This document shows positions 23,022 to 34,045 of a DNA stretch of 64,000 bases, in pieces. Positions within the stretch are counted from its first letter, which is position 1, and each line of letters opens with the position of its first letter. The DNA is from Pandoraea sp. (GTDB lineage: Bacteria > Pseudomonadota > Gammaproteobacteria > Burkholderiales > Burkholderiaceae), in NCBI RefSeq assembly GCF_004297875.1, contig NZ_SCSK01000035.1, positions 186,001 to 250,000 on the forward strand, read 5' to 3'. A model generated the notes under the pieces. That model made no database searches. It saw nothing but the letters and a program-made list of their open reading frames with translations, and had not been told where the DNA came from. A program made the translations under genes and the position numbers.

Positions 23022-23426
23022 TCAGGCCGCTGCCTGATCCGCTGCCGCCTCGTGCTTTTGCTTGTAATCGGCCACGGCCGCCTTGATCGCGTCCTCGGCC
23101 AGAATCGAGCAATGAATCTTCACCGGCGGCAACGCCAATTCCTCGGCGATCTGCGTGTTCTTGATCGTCAGTGCCTGATCGAGCGTCTTGCCCTTGACCC
23201 ATTCGGTCACCAGCGACGATGACGCAATCGCCGAGCCGCAGCCATAGGTTTTGAACTTGGCATCCTCGATCACGCCCTGCTCATTGACCCGAATCTGTAG
23301 TTTCATCACGTCGCCGCAAGCCGGCGCGCCGACCATACCGGTGCCGACCGCATCGTCACCCTTGTCGAACGAGCCCACGTTACGTGGGTTTTCATAATGA
23401 TCCAGAACTTTGCTGCTGTAAGACAT
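23022..23426 (-). CDS. iscU: Fe-S cluster scaffold IscU
   Basis: Scaffold on which new [2Fe-2S] clusters are built. 134 residues with the three cluster cysteines in [24 protein letters not shown] and [16 protein letters not shown]; the LPPVK in the last is the HscA-binding site. The Ala-rich tail (EAAADQAAA) is slightly longer than in E. coli. It lies 41 bases downstream of iscS. Confidence 0.98.
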   Translation of the reverse strand: MSYSSKVLDHYENPRNVGSFDKGDDAVGTGMVGAPACGDVMKLQIRVNEQGVIEDAKFKTYGCGSAIASSSLVTEWVKGKTLDQALTIKNTQIAEELALPPVKIHCSILAEDAIKAAVADYKQKHEAAADQAAA

Positions 23427-23467
23427 AACGTACTCCTAGAATTCCGTGGAATCTATCCGGCGATCGC

Positions 23468-24691
23468 TCAGTGCGCCGCCCATTGAATCGAGTTCAGGTC
23501 GATGCCGTCCTTGTACATCTCCCACAGCGGCGAGAGATCGCGCAGCTTGGCGATCTTGCCCTGCAGCAGCTTGACGACATAATCGACGTCCTGCTCCGTG
23601 GTAAACCGGCCAACCGTGAAACGGATCGAGCTGTGTGCCAGCTCGTCGTTGCGCCCCAGTGCGCGCAACACGTATGAAGGCTCCAGCGAAGCCGACGTGC
23701 AGGCCGACCCCGAGGAGACTGCCACGTCCTTGATCGCCATGATGAGCGACTCGCCTTCGACGAAATTGAAACTGATGTTCAGGTTGTGCGGCACGCGGTG
23801 CTCCATGTCACCGTTGATGTACACCTCTTCCATCTGGGTCAGGCCATGCAGCAGCTTGTCGCGCAACATCCGGATGCGTTCGTTCTCGACCGCCATTTCT
23901 TCCCGCGCCAGGCGAAACGCCTCGCCCATGCCGACGATTTGATGCGTGGGCAACGTGCCGGAGCGCATTCCGCGCTCATGACCGCCGCCGTGAATCTGCG
24001 CCTCGATGCGCACGCGAGGCTTGCGCCGCACATACAGCGCGCCGATGCCTTTGGGGCCATAAGTCTTGTGCGCCGAGAAAGCCATCAGGTCGACCTTCCA
24101 GTCGGCCAGATCAATCGCCATCTTGCCGGTCGCCTGGGCCGCATCGACGTGAAAAATGATGCCTTTGTCGCGACAGATTTCACCGATCTGCGGAATGTCC
24201 TGGATCACCCCGATTTCGTTATTGACCAGCATCACCGACACCAGAATGGTATCGGGGCGCAGCGCCTGCTTGAACGCTTCGATATCGAGCAGACCGTCTT
24301 CCTTGACGTCCATGTAGGTGACTTCAAACCCTTCGCGCTCGAGCTCGCGGCAGGTATCTAGCACGGCCTTGTGCTCGGTCTTGAGCGTGATGATGTGCTT
24401 GCCCTTGCCACGGTAAAAATGCGCTGCCCCCTTGAGGGCCAGGTTATCGGACTCGGTCGCGCCGGAAGTCCAGATGATTTCCCGCGGGTCCGCATTGACC
24501 AGCGCCGCCACCTGCTCCCGAGCCTCTTCCACGGCGCGCTCCGCTGCCCAGCCGAACGAATGGCTGCGCGATGCCGGGTTGCCGAACTGTTCGCGCAAAT
24601 AGGGCAGCATTTTGTCCACAACGCGCGGGTCGACCGGCGTGGTCGCACTGTAGTCCATGTAAATCGGGAGTTGCAGGGTGTCGTTTTTCAT
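23468..24691 (-). CDS. iscS: Cysteine desulfurase IscS
   Basis: PLP enzyme that takes sulfur from cysteine for Fe-S clusters and tRNA thiolation. The start at 24691 gives [23 protein letters not shown] and 407 residues, close to the usual 404. The PLP lysine is in [21 protein letters not shown] (about residue 208). The mobile loop with the catalytic cysteine is [17 protein letters not shown] (about 330). It begins 28 bases after iscR. Confidence 0.98.
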   Translation of the reverse strand: MKNDTLQLPIYMDYSATTPVDPRVVDKMLPYLREQFGNPASRSHSFGWAAERAVEEAREQVAALVNADPREIIWTSGATESDNLALKGAAHFYRGKGKHIITLKTEHKAVLDTCRELEREGFEVTYMDVKEDGLLDIEAFKQALRPDTILVSVMLVNNEIGVIQDIPQIGEICRDKGIIFHVDAAQATGKMAIDLADWKVDLMAFSAHKTYGPKGIGALYVRRKPRVRIEAQIHGGGHERGMRSGTLPTHQIVGMGEAFRLAREEMAVENERIRMLRDKLLHGLTQMEEVYINGDMEHRVPHNLNISFNFVEGESLIMAIKDVAVSSGSACTSASLEPSYVLRALGRNDELAHSSIRFTVGRFTTEQDVDYVVKLLQGKIAKLRDLSPLWEMYKDGIDLNSIQWAAH

Positions 24692-24719
24692 GAATGCTCC
24701 AAAAGCTCTCTTGCTCGCG

Positions 24720-25241
24720 CTATGAACGAGCCATATCGAATACGGAATTGGGGATCCTGGCACCCACACTGCGCGGCGGCGCCGACTCGCGCGAATCATG
24801 CAGCACCGAGGACTGTGCCTGCTTGTTGCGCTGCTGCTCGACCAGATCCTTCAGGGATACCGAATCCAGGTACTCGACCATTTTCTGGTTCAATGTCGCC
24901 CATAATTCGTGCGTCATGCATTGGCGCTTGGCGCCCTCCTGCCCTTCGCAATTGCCCTTGCTGCCGCATTGCGTCGCATCCAGGGGCTCGTCGACCGCGA
25001 TGATGATATCGGCCACCGTGACATCTTCGGCGCGGCGTGCCAGGCTATAGCCGCCGCCGGGACCGCGCACGCTCTCCACGATCTCATGGCGGCGCAGCTT
25101 GCCGAACAGTTGCTCGAGATAGGATAGGGAAATGTGCTGACGCTGACTGATGCCCGCGAGCGTCACGGGCCCACCGTCCTGGCGCATGGCCAGGTCGATC
25201 ATCGCCGTGACGGCGAAACGTCCTTTCGTGGTGAGTCTCAT
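24720..25241 (-). CDS. iscR: Rrf2-family Fe-S-sensing regulator IscR
   Basis: Winged-helix regulator that represses the isc operon when it holds a [2Fe-2S] cluster. 173 residues: an N-terminal HTH ([18 protein letters not shown], then [15 protein letters not shown]) and three cysteines in the cluster loop [21 protein letters not shown], with the following His as fourth ligand. A matching IscR site lies directly upstream, so autoregulation is expected. Confidence 0.97.
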   Translation of the reverse strand: MRLTTKGRFAVTAMIDLAMRQDGGPVTLAGISQRQHISLSYLEQLFGKLRRHEIVESVRGPGGGYSLARRAEDVTVADIIIAVDEPLDATQCGSKGNCEGQEGAKRQCMTHELWATLNQKMVEYLDSVSLKDLVEQQRNKQAQSSVLHDSRESAPPRSVGARIPNSVFDMARS

Positions 25242-25257
25242 GATCGTGCAGGGATTT

Positions 25258-25305
25258 AATCTCGACTATTTCGGTCAAGTATAAATACCCTACAGATTTA
25301 GTCAA
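25258..25305 (-). promoter_or_regulatory. iscR promoter with type 1 IscR operator
   Basis: On the minus strand TTGACT (25305-25300), a 16-base spacer and TATACT (25283-25278) form a strong sigma-70 promoter. Bases 25282-25258 read ATACTTGACCGAAATAGTCGAGATT in two parts (ATACTTGACCGA and AATAGTCGAGATT), matching the published type 1 IscR motif ATASYYGACTRWWWYAGTCRRSTAT at nearly every position. The operator overlaps the -10, as expected for repression. A second, partial copy (ATAACTTGACTAAAT) covers the -35. Confidence 0.85.
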
Positions 25306-25306
25306 G

Positions 25307-27415
25307 TTATTCAGGATTGATTTTTGCTTTTGGCGCAATAGGAAAAATCAAACAAAGCGGATTTCGCCAAATCGCGCGCCAGATGGCCCGGTGGATCAGA
25401 CGCCGATCGACGGGTCGCAGGGGGCGAGAACGCAGGGCCATCTGAAAGGCTAGCATAAAACTTACCGCCACGTTCAGGACGGCCATGCTGGCGATTCCCG
25501 AGACCGCCAGCCAAAGCATCCGCATATCCAGCGCGTGCGGCCCCAGCACTCCCAGCGCCGTGGCGATCGCTCCGGTGCTCAGCGTTACGTGACGTACTTC
25601 GAACGGCAACGCAAAGGCGGTAAGAATTGCCGGCACCAGGCCCAACATCAACCCCAAACCGGCATTGCCCACCACTCCCGATACGTGTTCGCGACAAAAC
25701 GCCGCGAGACGGGCCGCGCCGCGGTCGCCGAAAACGAAACGCAAACGGCGGTTATAGGCCAGCACGTCGCCCAACCGATGAAACGCGAACCAATTGTCGG
25801 CCCACCCCGATAACACACTGGAAAACCACAGCAAGACGCCGGTCAGGGCGGCATAGATCGGCGTCCAGCCAAAGAGCGAAAAGGACGTCAGCGTCGCGTT
25901 GGCCTTGGCCGGGGAAATCAGGTCGACGCCCAGCGCGCTGGCGGCAAGCCACTGGAGCAACAAGCAGCCCGGAAAAACCAGCGCAAGATTACCGAAAATG
26001 GCCGCCGCCTGGGTGCGCACCAGTGCGATCACCTCATCGACGAAGGCGGCCATGCCCTCCGGCGTATGCACGCCATCGAGCTTGCCGGCGATCGCCGGTG
26101 CCGTCATCGCCGGCTGCTTGGTTGCCAGCGTGAAATGGCAAAAATGCATCAACAGAAAGCTTGCCGCATAATTCAAGCCGGCCAGAAAACCCTCTACCAT
26201 GGGTTGCAGATGTGCCCCGACGATAAAAAACTTGAAATAGACGGTGGCTACCGTCACCAACCCGCCGCCGGCAGCCATCTTCAGCATCGACAGATAGGCC
26301 GAACGATCTCTGGCGATGTAGTGCTCGCCGGTCTCGGCGCTGCGCTCGACCACCTTGCGCGCGAGCAGGCCGAATGAGGTCCTCGCCAGCGATGCGACGC
26401 TCTGACTGGCACGGTTGGCCCGGATCAGTTCTCCCAGCAGGCTGATGCGCGCCTGGAGGGCATCGCTGCCGGTCGCCAGCCACGCCTCGAGCAGTCGCTC
26501 CAGCCAGCGAATGCGCGTGCGCATGCGCTCGACCTGAAAGACGATTTCGACGCTGACGCCATTGTCGTCCAAATGCGCATACACTTCACCGATCGCACGT
26601 CGGCAATTGTCCAGCACCAGCCGGAAATAATTCACTTGCTGAAGCAGGCGCTGGCTGGGCGGCGCGCCGCTGCCGAAGTCCTGCGCGGCATCTTCGACCG
26701 CCTGCATGGCGCGACTCAGGCGATAAAAGGGTAACTCTGTCGAGCGCACTTCGGCCAGCCGGGTGCGCACCACGTAAGACAAGCCGGTCGAGCCGATCTG
26801 GCTCACCAGATTGTGCATCGCCGCCATCAGATCCTGCGCAAAGCGATTCCAGTCGCGTTCATCGTCGGCCACTTCGAATTGCAGCAGATCGGCCAGCGCG
26901 ATGCGCAGGTCATCCGGCAATTCGACGACCCACTCGGCATCATCGGCCGAGTTGAACATCAACGTGAAGAGCGCGCCAAGGTCGCGACGCGTTGGCGGGG
27001 GCGGAATCAAGTGCGCTTCGAGGCGTTCGACCAGCGCTCCCCAGAATCCGGAACGCACTGGCATACCGGTATCGCAAAGCAATGACATGGCATCGCTCTC
27101 ATGAATGATCGATCGCAGCGTGCGCGCCACCGCAAGCCGCCATGCGGGATTGCGCTCCAGCATTTGCAGCAGGTAGCGCAGGCGCGTATGAGGCGGGAAC
27201 GCCGCGCCTTTGCCGGGCACCTCGCCCGCGTCGCACCGCAACTCTTCAGGCAGCGAACCACCGCGATGCAACCAATGCGCGACCTCGATCAGCCACTGGT
27301 TACGCACCCCCAGCGGCGCGGCAGGGTCGGCGTGCGCGAGCAGCGCGTCGAGTTGCTGTCCGGCGTGGCGGGAGACTCGCCACTTCCTCCAATACGTGCG
27401 CAAGGTCAGCAGCAT
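25307..27415 (-). CDS. Large membrane protein of the 'Gcr site-specific recombinase' family
   Basis: About 702 residues from the ATG at 27415, 20 bases after the phosphatase gene. It resembles the betaproteobacterial/neisserial family named Gcr site-specific recombinase (SpecificRecomb, COG4389). What is visible does not look like a recombinase. The N-terminal 400 residues are helical and Leu/Arg/Ala-rich. The C-terminal 300 contain about six hydrophobic segments (for example FLAGLNYAASFLLMHFCHF and YAALTGVLLWFSSVLSG). No serine- or tyrosine-recombinase signature is evident. Likely an inner-membrane protein of unknown function, possibly cotranscribed with the phosphatase. Confidence 0.75.
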   Translation of the reverse strand: MLLTLRTYWRKWRVSRHAGQQLDALLAHADPAAPLGVRNQWLIEVAHWLHRGGSLPEELRCDAGEVPGKGAAFPPHTRLRYLLQMLERNPAWRLAVARTLRSIIHESDAMSLLCDTGMPVRSGFWGALVERLEAHLIPPPPTRRDLGALFTLMFNSADDAEWVVELPDDLRIALADLLQFEVADDERDWNRFAQDLMAAMHNLVSQIGSTGLSYVVRTRLAEVRSTELPFYRLSRAMQAVEDAAQDFGSGAPPSQRLLQQVNYFRLVLDNCRRAIGEVYAHLDDNGVSVEIVFQVERMRTRIRWLERLLEAWLATGSDALQARISLLGELIRANRASQSVASLARTSFGLLARKVVERSAETGEHYIARDRSAYLSMLKMAAGGGLVTVATVYFKFFIVGAHLQPMVEGFLAGLNYAASFLLMHFCHFTLATKQPAMTAPAIAGKLDGVHTPEGMAAFVDEVIALVRTQAAAIFGNLALVFPGCLLLQWLAASALGVDLISPAKANATLTSFSLFGWTPIYAALTGVLLWFSSVLSGWADNWFAFHRLGDVLAYNRRLRFVFGDRGAARLAAFCREHVSGVVGNAGLGLMLGLVPAILTAFALPFEVRHVTLSTGAIATALGVLGPHALDMRMLWLAVSGIASMAVLNVAVSFMLAFQMALRSRPLRPVDRRLIHRAIWRAIWRNPLCLIFPIAPKAKINPE

Positions 27416-27434
27416 GACATTTAATAAAGATCCG

Positions 27435-27923
27435 TCAGGAATCGGCGCGCAAGCGTTCGCGTAAATGCGACAGCAGCCCGGCGCAAGCGTCTTCGACATA
27501 ATCGAGCACCTGCTCGAAACCTTGCGCCGCGCCGTAATACGGGTCGGGCACATGCTCGGCTGCATGTTTGCTCGCGAATCGCATCAGCAAAGCCAGCTTG
27601 TAGTGTTGCGCGGCGGGGCAGCGCGCGCGCAATTCGGCAAGATTGTCGGCGTCCATCGCCAGGAGCCAATCGAAGCGCTGAAAGTCTTCGTTCGTCACCA
27701 GGCGCGAGCGCAGTGCCGCCAGATCATAGCCGCGCGCGGCGGCTGCGGCCTGGCTGCGTCGGTCGGGAGCATGGCCCAGATGATAGCCGTGGGTGCCGGC
27801 CGAATCGATCACGATCTCATCGCCCAAACCCGCCTCGATGACCAGGCGCCGCATCACGCTCTCGGCGGTTGGCGAGCGACAGATGTTGCCCATGCAAACG
27901 AACAGGACAGAGACTTTCCGCAT
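27435..27923 (-). CDS. Low-molecular-weight protein tyrosine phosphatase
   Basis: 162 residues with the P-loop VCMGNICRSPTAES at residues 9-22 (CX5R, catalytic Cys and Arg) and the general-acid loop DPYYGAAQGFEQVLDYVEDA (about 128). Such enzymes dephosphorylate protein tyrosines; in exopolysaccharide loci they pair with BY-kinases, but no kinase is nearby. The partner here is the Gcr-type membrane protein 20 bases downstream. Confidence 0.93.
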   Translation of the reverse strand: MRKVSVLFVCMGNICRSPTAESVMRRLVIEAGLGDEIVIDSAGTHGYHLGHAPDRRSQAAAAARGYDLAALRSRLVTNEDFQRFDWLLAMDADNLAELRARCPAAQHYKLALLMRFASKHAAEHVPDPYYGAAQGFEQVLDYVEDACAGLLSHLRERLRADS

Positions 27924-28019
27924 TTCGTCGAATCCAAAGGGAAAGCGCCGCCGGTGTGGCGCGATGACGAATTATAGGACGGCATCGATGCCGCGGAATG
28001 CCTCGGCTGGCATGGTGCC

Positions 28020-28068
28020 TTATCCACAGAAAAAGTGCACAAGCTTGTTGATAACATGTTCAAGCTTG
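28020..28068. repeat. DnaA-box-like pair and CAAGCTTG repeats
   Basis: TTATCCACA, a perfect consensus DnaA box, lies at 28020-28028 on the plus strand. TGTTGATAA at 28046-28054 reads TTATCAACA on the minus strand, one mismatch from consensus. The palindrome CAAGCTTG occurs at 28040-28047 and 28061-28068. The 275-base gap 27924-28198 holds no gene otherwise; it is upstream of the phosphatase gene and downstream of the tRNA. Confidence 0.5.
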
Positions 28069-28151
28069 CGCTAACACCTTGAAGCAAAAGCTATTGCCTT
28101 GCGTGATTCGTGGCCCGCCGATGCACGCCGAATCGACCGCGGCGACCGCTT

Positions 28152-28185
28152 AAAACGCCAAGGCCCGCGCGGTGGCGGGCCTTGG
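28152..28185 (-). terminator. Terminator of the tRNA-fMet gene
   Basis: Minus-strand CCAAGGCCCGC-CACCGC-GCGGGCCTTGG, a perfect 11-bp stem with a 6-base loop, is followed by CGTTTTAA. It begins 13 bases after the CCA end of the tRNA. Confidence 0.8.
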
Positions 28186-28198
28186 TGATGATTCGGAC

Positions 28199-28274
28199 TG
28201 GTTGCGGGGGCTGGACTCGAACCAGCGACCTTCGGGTTATGAGCCCGACGAGCTGCCAACTGCTCCACCCCGCG
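28199..28274 (-). tRNA. Initiator tRNA-fMet (anticodon CAT)
   Basis: 76 bases with encoded CCA. The acceptor arm CGCGGGG/CCCCGCA leaves C1 opposite A72 unpaired. The anticodon stem has three consecutive G:C pairs (TCGGG-CTCATAA-CCCGA). Both are hallmarks of initiator tRNA. The T arm is GCTGG-TTCGAGT-CCAGC. The D loop is one base shorter than in E. coli fMet tRNA. Confidence 0.97.
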
Positions 28275-28357
28275 TCAGAGGGAGTGAAGTATATAGCGTC
28301 GAGAAAAATAAGCAAACAGAAATTCGCGCGGCGGGGCAAATTTTATTGGACCGCATT

Positions 28358-30442
<2,085 letters not shown>

Positions 30443-30631
30443 GGCGTTTGGCAGGGCCCTGCGCCCGGGACGGCAAAAGAGCATTCTACCGTCTTCGTCA
30501 CCGGCGAGCCCGGCCCGCGCACCGCCGCCCTGCCCGGCGCCGCCGGAGGTGGTATTTCTCCGCTACAATGCATGTTTGCGCCCCCGGGGCGCTCGCCCGA
30601 CCCACGTTTCCTCTCTCAAAGCCGATCTATC

Positions 30632-31831
30632 ATGACGCTCTTCTCCGCCGTCGAACTGGCCCCTCGCGACCCCATTCTTGGCCTGACCGAAGCTTTCAAT
30701 GCCGACACCCGCTCCACCAAAGTCAACCTTGGCGTGGGGGTCTACTACAATGATCAAGGACGCATTCCGCTGTTGCGCGCCGTGCAGGAAGCAGAGAAGG
30801 CGCGGGTCGCCGCTGCCGCGCCGCGCGGCTATCTGCCGATCGAAGGTATTGCCGCCTACGACCAGGCGGTGCAGAAAATGCTGTTCGGCGCCGAGTCGCG
30901 ATTGATTGCCGAGGGTCGCGTGGTAACGGCGCAAGCGTTGGGCGGCACGGGCGCGCTCAAGATCGGCGCCGATTTCCTGCACCAGCTCAACCCCTCCGCC
31001 AAGGTCGCCATCAGCGATCCGAGCTGGGAAAATCACCGCGCGCTTTTCTCCGCCGCCGGATTCGAGGTGGTGGCCTATCCGTACTACGACGCCGCCACGC
31101 ACGGCGTGAACCTGAACGGCATGCTCGACGCGCTCGGCAAGTTGCCGGCCGGCTCCATCGTCGTACTGCATGCCTGCTGCCACAACCCGACCGGCGTCGA
31201 TCTCTCTTCGGCACAGTGGCAACAGGTAGTCGACGCGGTTCGCGCGCGCGACCTGGTGCCGTTCCTCGATATCGCCTACCAGGGATTCGGCGAGGGCATT
31301 GAACCGGATGCGGCAGCCGTGCGTATGTTCGCCGACGCCGGCCTGAGCTTTTTTGTCTCCAGCTCGTTCTCCAAGTCCTTCTCCCTGTATGGCGAGCGAG
31401 TCGGCGCGTTGTCGATCGTTACCGCCAGCAAGGATGAAAGCACCCGCGTGCTGTCGCAAATCAAGCGGGTGATTCGCACCAACTACTCGAATCCGCCCAC
31501 GCATGGCGGCTCGATCGTCTCGGCGGTGCTCAATAGCACGGAACTGCGCGCGCTGTGGGAACAGGAGCTTGGCGAAATGCGCGAGCGCATCCGCACGATG
31601 CGCCATGCGCTGGTGACCAAGCTCAAGGCGCAAGGGGTCGCGCGCGACTTCTCCTTTGTCGCGCAGCAGCGCGGCATGTTCTCCTACTCGGGGTTGAGCG
31701 CCGAGCAGGTCGAGCGACTGAAGACGGAATTCGGCATCTACGCGGTCAGTACCGGTCGAATTTGCGTTGCGGCGCTCAATAACGCCAATATCGACCCGGT
31801 CGTCGCTGCGATCGCCCAGGTGCTGCGCTAA
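30632..31831 (+). CDS. tyrB: Aromatic amino acid aminotransferase
   Basis: PLP fold-type I transaminase of the AspC/TyrB family, 399 residues from the ATG at 30632. It shows ADTRSTKVNLGVGVYYND at the N-terminus, HACCHNPTGVDLS (PLP-binding Asn), FLDIAYQGFGEG, the Schiff-base lysine in SSSFSKSFSLYGERVGAL (about residue 250) and IRTNYSNPPTHGG. It should act on aromatic amino acids and aspartate; which it prefers cannot be read here. A TACAAT at 30564-30569 may be its -10. A hairpin follows the stop. Confidence 0.93.
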   Translation: MTLFSAVELAPRDPILGLTEAFNADTRSTKVNLGVGVYYNDQGRIPLLRAVQEAEKARVAAAAPRGYLPIEGIAAYDQAVQKMLFGAESRLIAEGRVVTAQALGGTGALKIGADFLHQLNPSAKVAISDPSWENHRALFSAAGFEVVAYPYYDAATHGVNLNGMLDALGKLPAGSIVVLHACCHNPTGVDLSSAQWQQVVDAVRARDLVPFLDIAYQGFGEGIEPDAAAVRMFADAGLSFFVSSSFSKSFSLYGERVGALSIVTASKDESTRVLSQIKRVIRTNYSNPPTHGGSIVSAVLNSTELRALWEQELGEMRERIRTMRHALVTKLKAQGVARDFSFVAQQRGMFSYSGLSAEQVERLKTEFGIYAVSTGRICVAALNNANIDPVVAAIAQVLR

Positions 31832-31859
31832 CGCCTATTTGGCCCTCCTTGGCCGAACC

Positions 31860-31887
31860 GGAACGGCCCGCCTCGGCGGGCCGTTCC
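31860..31887 (+). terminator. Hairpin after the aminotransferase gene
   Basis: A perfect 12-bp stem GGAACGGCCCGC-CTCG-GCGGGCCGTTCC lies 28 bases after the stop. No T-run follows, so it may act as a Rho-assisted or 3'-end-protecting hairpin rather than a classic terminator. Confidence 0.6.
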
Positions 31888-31911
31888 GTCTGGAAATGAA
31901 AAATCCAAGCC

Positions 31912-31955
31912 ATTGATTTTGTTGCGTTGCACACAAAATCAATGTACTGCATAAT
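31912..31955 (+). promoter_or_regulatory. phaZ promoter overlapped by a perfect palindrome
   Basis: ATTGATTTTGT (31912-31922) and ACAAAATCAAT (31933-31943) form a perfect 11-bp inverted repeat around a 10-base spacer. TTGCAC (31927-31932), a 17-base gap and CATAAT (31950-31955) make a plausible promoter whose -35 lies inside the palindrome, 31 bases before the start codon. A repressor bound here would block RNA polymerase. The regulator is unknown; PhaR is a candidate by pathway only. Confidence 0.55.
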
Positions 31956-31985
31956 CAAATCATTCTCATCGTTCCAAGGCATGCC

Positions 31986-33269
31986 ATGCTGTATCAAATT
32001 CATGAATATCAGCGCGCCTGGTTAAATCCGATGACGGCGTGGGCCGAGGCCGCGGCGAAGTCGTTTGCCGACCCCGCCAGCCCGTTTGCCCTGATTCCTG
32101 GCGCCGCCCGGGTCGCCGCCGGTTATGAACTGCTTTACCGCCTGGGCAAAGCCTACGAAAAACCGGAATTCGGCATTCGCCAGATCGAAAAAGACGGCCG
32201 CAAGTGTCCGATCATCGAACAGACCATCATTGAAAAGCCCTTTTGCAGCCTGTTGCGCTTCAAGCGCTACTCGGACGATACCAGCACCGTCCGGGACATG
32301 AAGGAAGAGCCGACGGTGCTGGTTTGCGCGCCGCTGTCCGGCCATCACGCCACGCTGCTGCGCGACACCGTGCGCACGCTGCTGCAGGACCACAAGGTAT
32401 ACATTACCGACTGGAACGACGCACGCATGGTGCCGGTCTCCGAAGGGCCGTTCCATCTCGACGACTATGTCGCCTACATCCAGGATTTCATTCGTCACAT
32501 CGGCGCCGAAAATCTGCACGTGATTTCGGTCTGCCAGCCCACCGTTCCCGTGCTCGCGGCGATTTCGCTGATGGCCAGCAACGACGAGCCCACGCCCAAG
32601 ACCATGACCATGATGGGCGGGCCGATCGATGCGCGCAAATGTCCGACGTCGGTCAACTCGCTGGCCACCAACAAGTCCTTCGAATGGTTCCGCGATAACG
32701 TCATCTATGCCGTGCCGAGCAACTATCCGGGCGCCGGCCGGATGGTATACCCCGGTTTCCTGCAACATGCCGGCTTCGTCGCGATGAACCCCGACCGGCA
32801 CGTCACCTCGCACTGGGACTACTATCTCGACCTGTTGCGTGGCGACAACGACGACGCCGAAGCGCATCGGCGCTTTTATGACGAATACAACGCCGTACTC
32901 GACATGGCGGCCGAGTATTACCTCGAGACCATTCGCACGGTGTTCCAGGAATTTCGCCTGGCCAAGGGCACGTGGGACGTGCGTGGCGAGCGCGTGCGCC
33001 CGCAGGACATCACCGGCACGGCGTTGTTCACGATCGAGGGCGAACTCGACGACATTTCGGGCAGCGGGCAGACCGAAGCCGCGCATGATTTATGCACCGG
33101 CATTCCGGCGAGCCATCGCCAGCATTTCACCGCACCCGGCTGCGGGCATTACGGCATCTTCTCCGGAAGCCGGTGGCGCACGGTGATTTACCCGAAAATC
33201 AGGGATTTCATTCGCGCTTACGACAATCCCATGCCCAAGGCCGTCGCCAAGACGGCCTCCGCTCGCTAA
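31986..33269 (+). CDS. phaZ: Intracellular polyhydroxybutyrate depolymerase
   Basis: Mobilises stored PHB granules. The 427 residues match the PhaZa1 type of Cupriavidus necator (TIGR01849 family): no signal peptide, an N-terminal MLYQIHEYQRAWLNPM, and an alpha/beta hydrolase core. The nucleophile elbow carries cysteine (ISVCQPTVPVLA, about residue 183) where lipases have serine, as known for this family. The catalytic Asp/His candidates are in GELDDISGSGQT and GCGHYGIFSG. It implies the organism makes PHB, although no synthesis genes are in the window. Confidence 0.94.
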   Translation: MLYQIHEYQRAWLNPMTAWAEAAAKSFADPASPFALIPGAARVAAGYELLYRLGKAYEKPEFGIRQIEKDGRKCPIIEQTIIEKPFCSLLRFKRYSDDTSTVRDMKEEPTVLVCAPLSGHHATLLRDTVRTLLQDHKVYITDWNDARMVPVSEGPFHLDDYVAYIQDFIRHIGAENLHVISVCQPTVPVLAAISLMASNDEPTPKTMTMMGGPIDARKCPTSVNSLATNKSFEWFRDNVIYAVPSNYPGAGRMVYPGFLQHAGFVAMNPDRHVTSHWDYYLDLLRGDNDDAEAHRRFYDEYNAVLDMAAEYYLETIRTVFQEFRLAKGTWDVRGERVRPQDITGTALFTIEGELDDISGSGQTEAAHDLCTGIPASHRQHFTAPGCGHYGIFSGSRWRTVIYPKIRDFIRAYDNPMPKAVAKTASAR

Positions 33270-33919
33270 CGAACCGATTGAGCGCCCGCGCGCAGGTAAT
33301 TCAGCAGCATGTCAGTGTGGAATGCCATCGCGCGGGCCCGCTCCTCGGGTGCGAGGGGGTCGCGCCCCATCACGGTGGTCAGTGTGTGCCGGTTGGAGAG
33401 CACGTAATAGCCGAGGCCAGAGATCGTTACATAGCACTGCACCGGATCTACGCCGGGTCGGATCGTGCCGTCGGCCTCGCCTCGCTTGAGCACCGACGCC
33501 AGCATTGCGACGATCGGTGAGACGAACGCCTGGACCCGGGTCGATTCGCGCATATGGCGCGCCTCGTGGAGGTTTTCGTTATTGATCAGCCGAATCAGCT
33601 CCGGATGCTGCTGATAATAGTTCCAGATGAAATGCGCCAGCTCCCGGACCGCGTCGAGCGGGGCGAGTGCCTCGAGCCGCAGCGCGTGCTCGGCGTCGTT
33701 GAAATCGCCGTAGACCTTCTCCAGCACGGCAAGATAAAGCTGGTCCTTATTGCCGAAGTAGTAATACAGCATGCGCTCGTTGACGTCGGCGCGACGGGCG
33801 ATGCTATCGACCCGGGCACCGCTCAAGCCGCGCTCGGAGAACTCCTCGGTCGCGGCCTCGAGAATGCGCTTGCGCGTACGCTCCGGGTCCCGCTTGAGTT
33901 TGTTCAGATCGTGAGTCAT
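33266..33919 (-). CDS. TetR-family transcriptional regulator
   Basis: 217 residues from the ATG at 33919. The N-terminal HTH is typical: RTRKRILEAATEEFSERGLSG and then VDSIARRADVNERMLYYYFGNKDQLY. The C-terminal ligand domain resembles the TetR_C type with a late GLGYYVLSNRHTL. It converges on phaZ (overlapping its stop by 4 bases) and is divergent from the RsxB-like gene, so the nearest promoter it could control is that of rsxB-nth or its own. The ligand is unknown. Confidence 0.9.
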   Translation of the reverse strand: MTHDLNKLKRDPERTRKRILEAATEEFSERGLSGARVDSIARRADVNERMLYYYFGNKDQLYLAVLEKVYGDFNDAEHALRLEALAPLDAVRELAHFIWNYYQQHPELIRLINNENLHEARHMRESTRVQAFVSPIVAMLASVLKRGEADGTIRPGVDPVQCYVTISGLGYYVLSNRHTLTTVMGRDPLAPEERARAMAFHTDMLLNYLRAGAQSVR

Positions 33920-34045
33920 GGGCCTGTCATTCGTGGAAGTCCAGCCTGTGCCGACTTTGCGGCCGGCGCGCGCATTATGGCACAGTGATCCGGCAGGCCT
34001 CAAAATCGACGATAATTTCCGATTACCCTTAACCCATGTGCTGAA

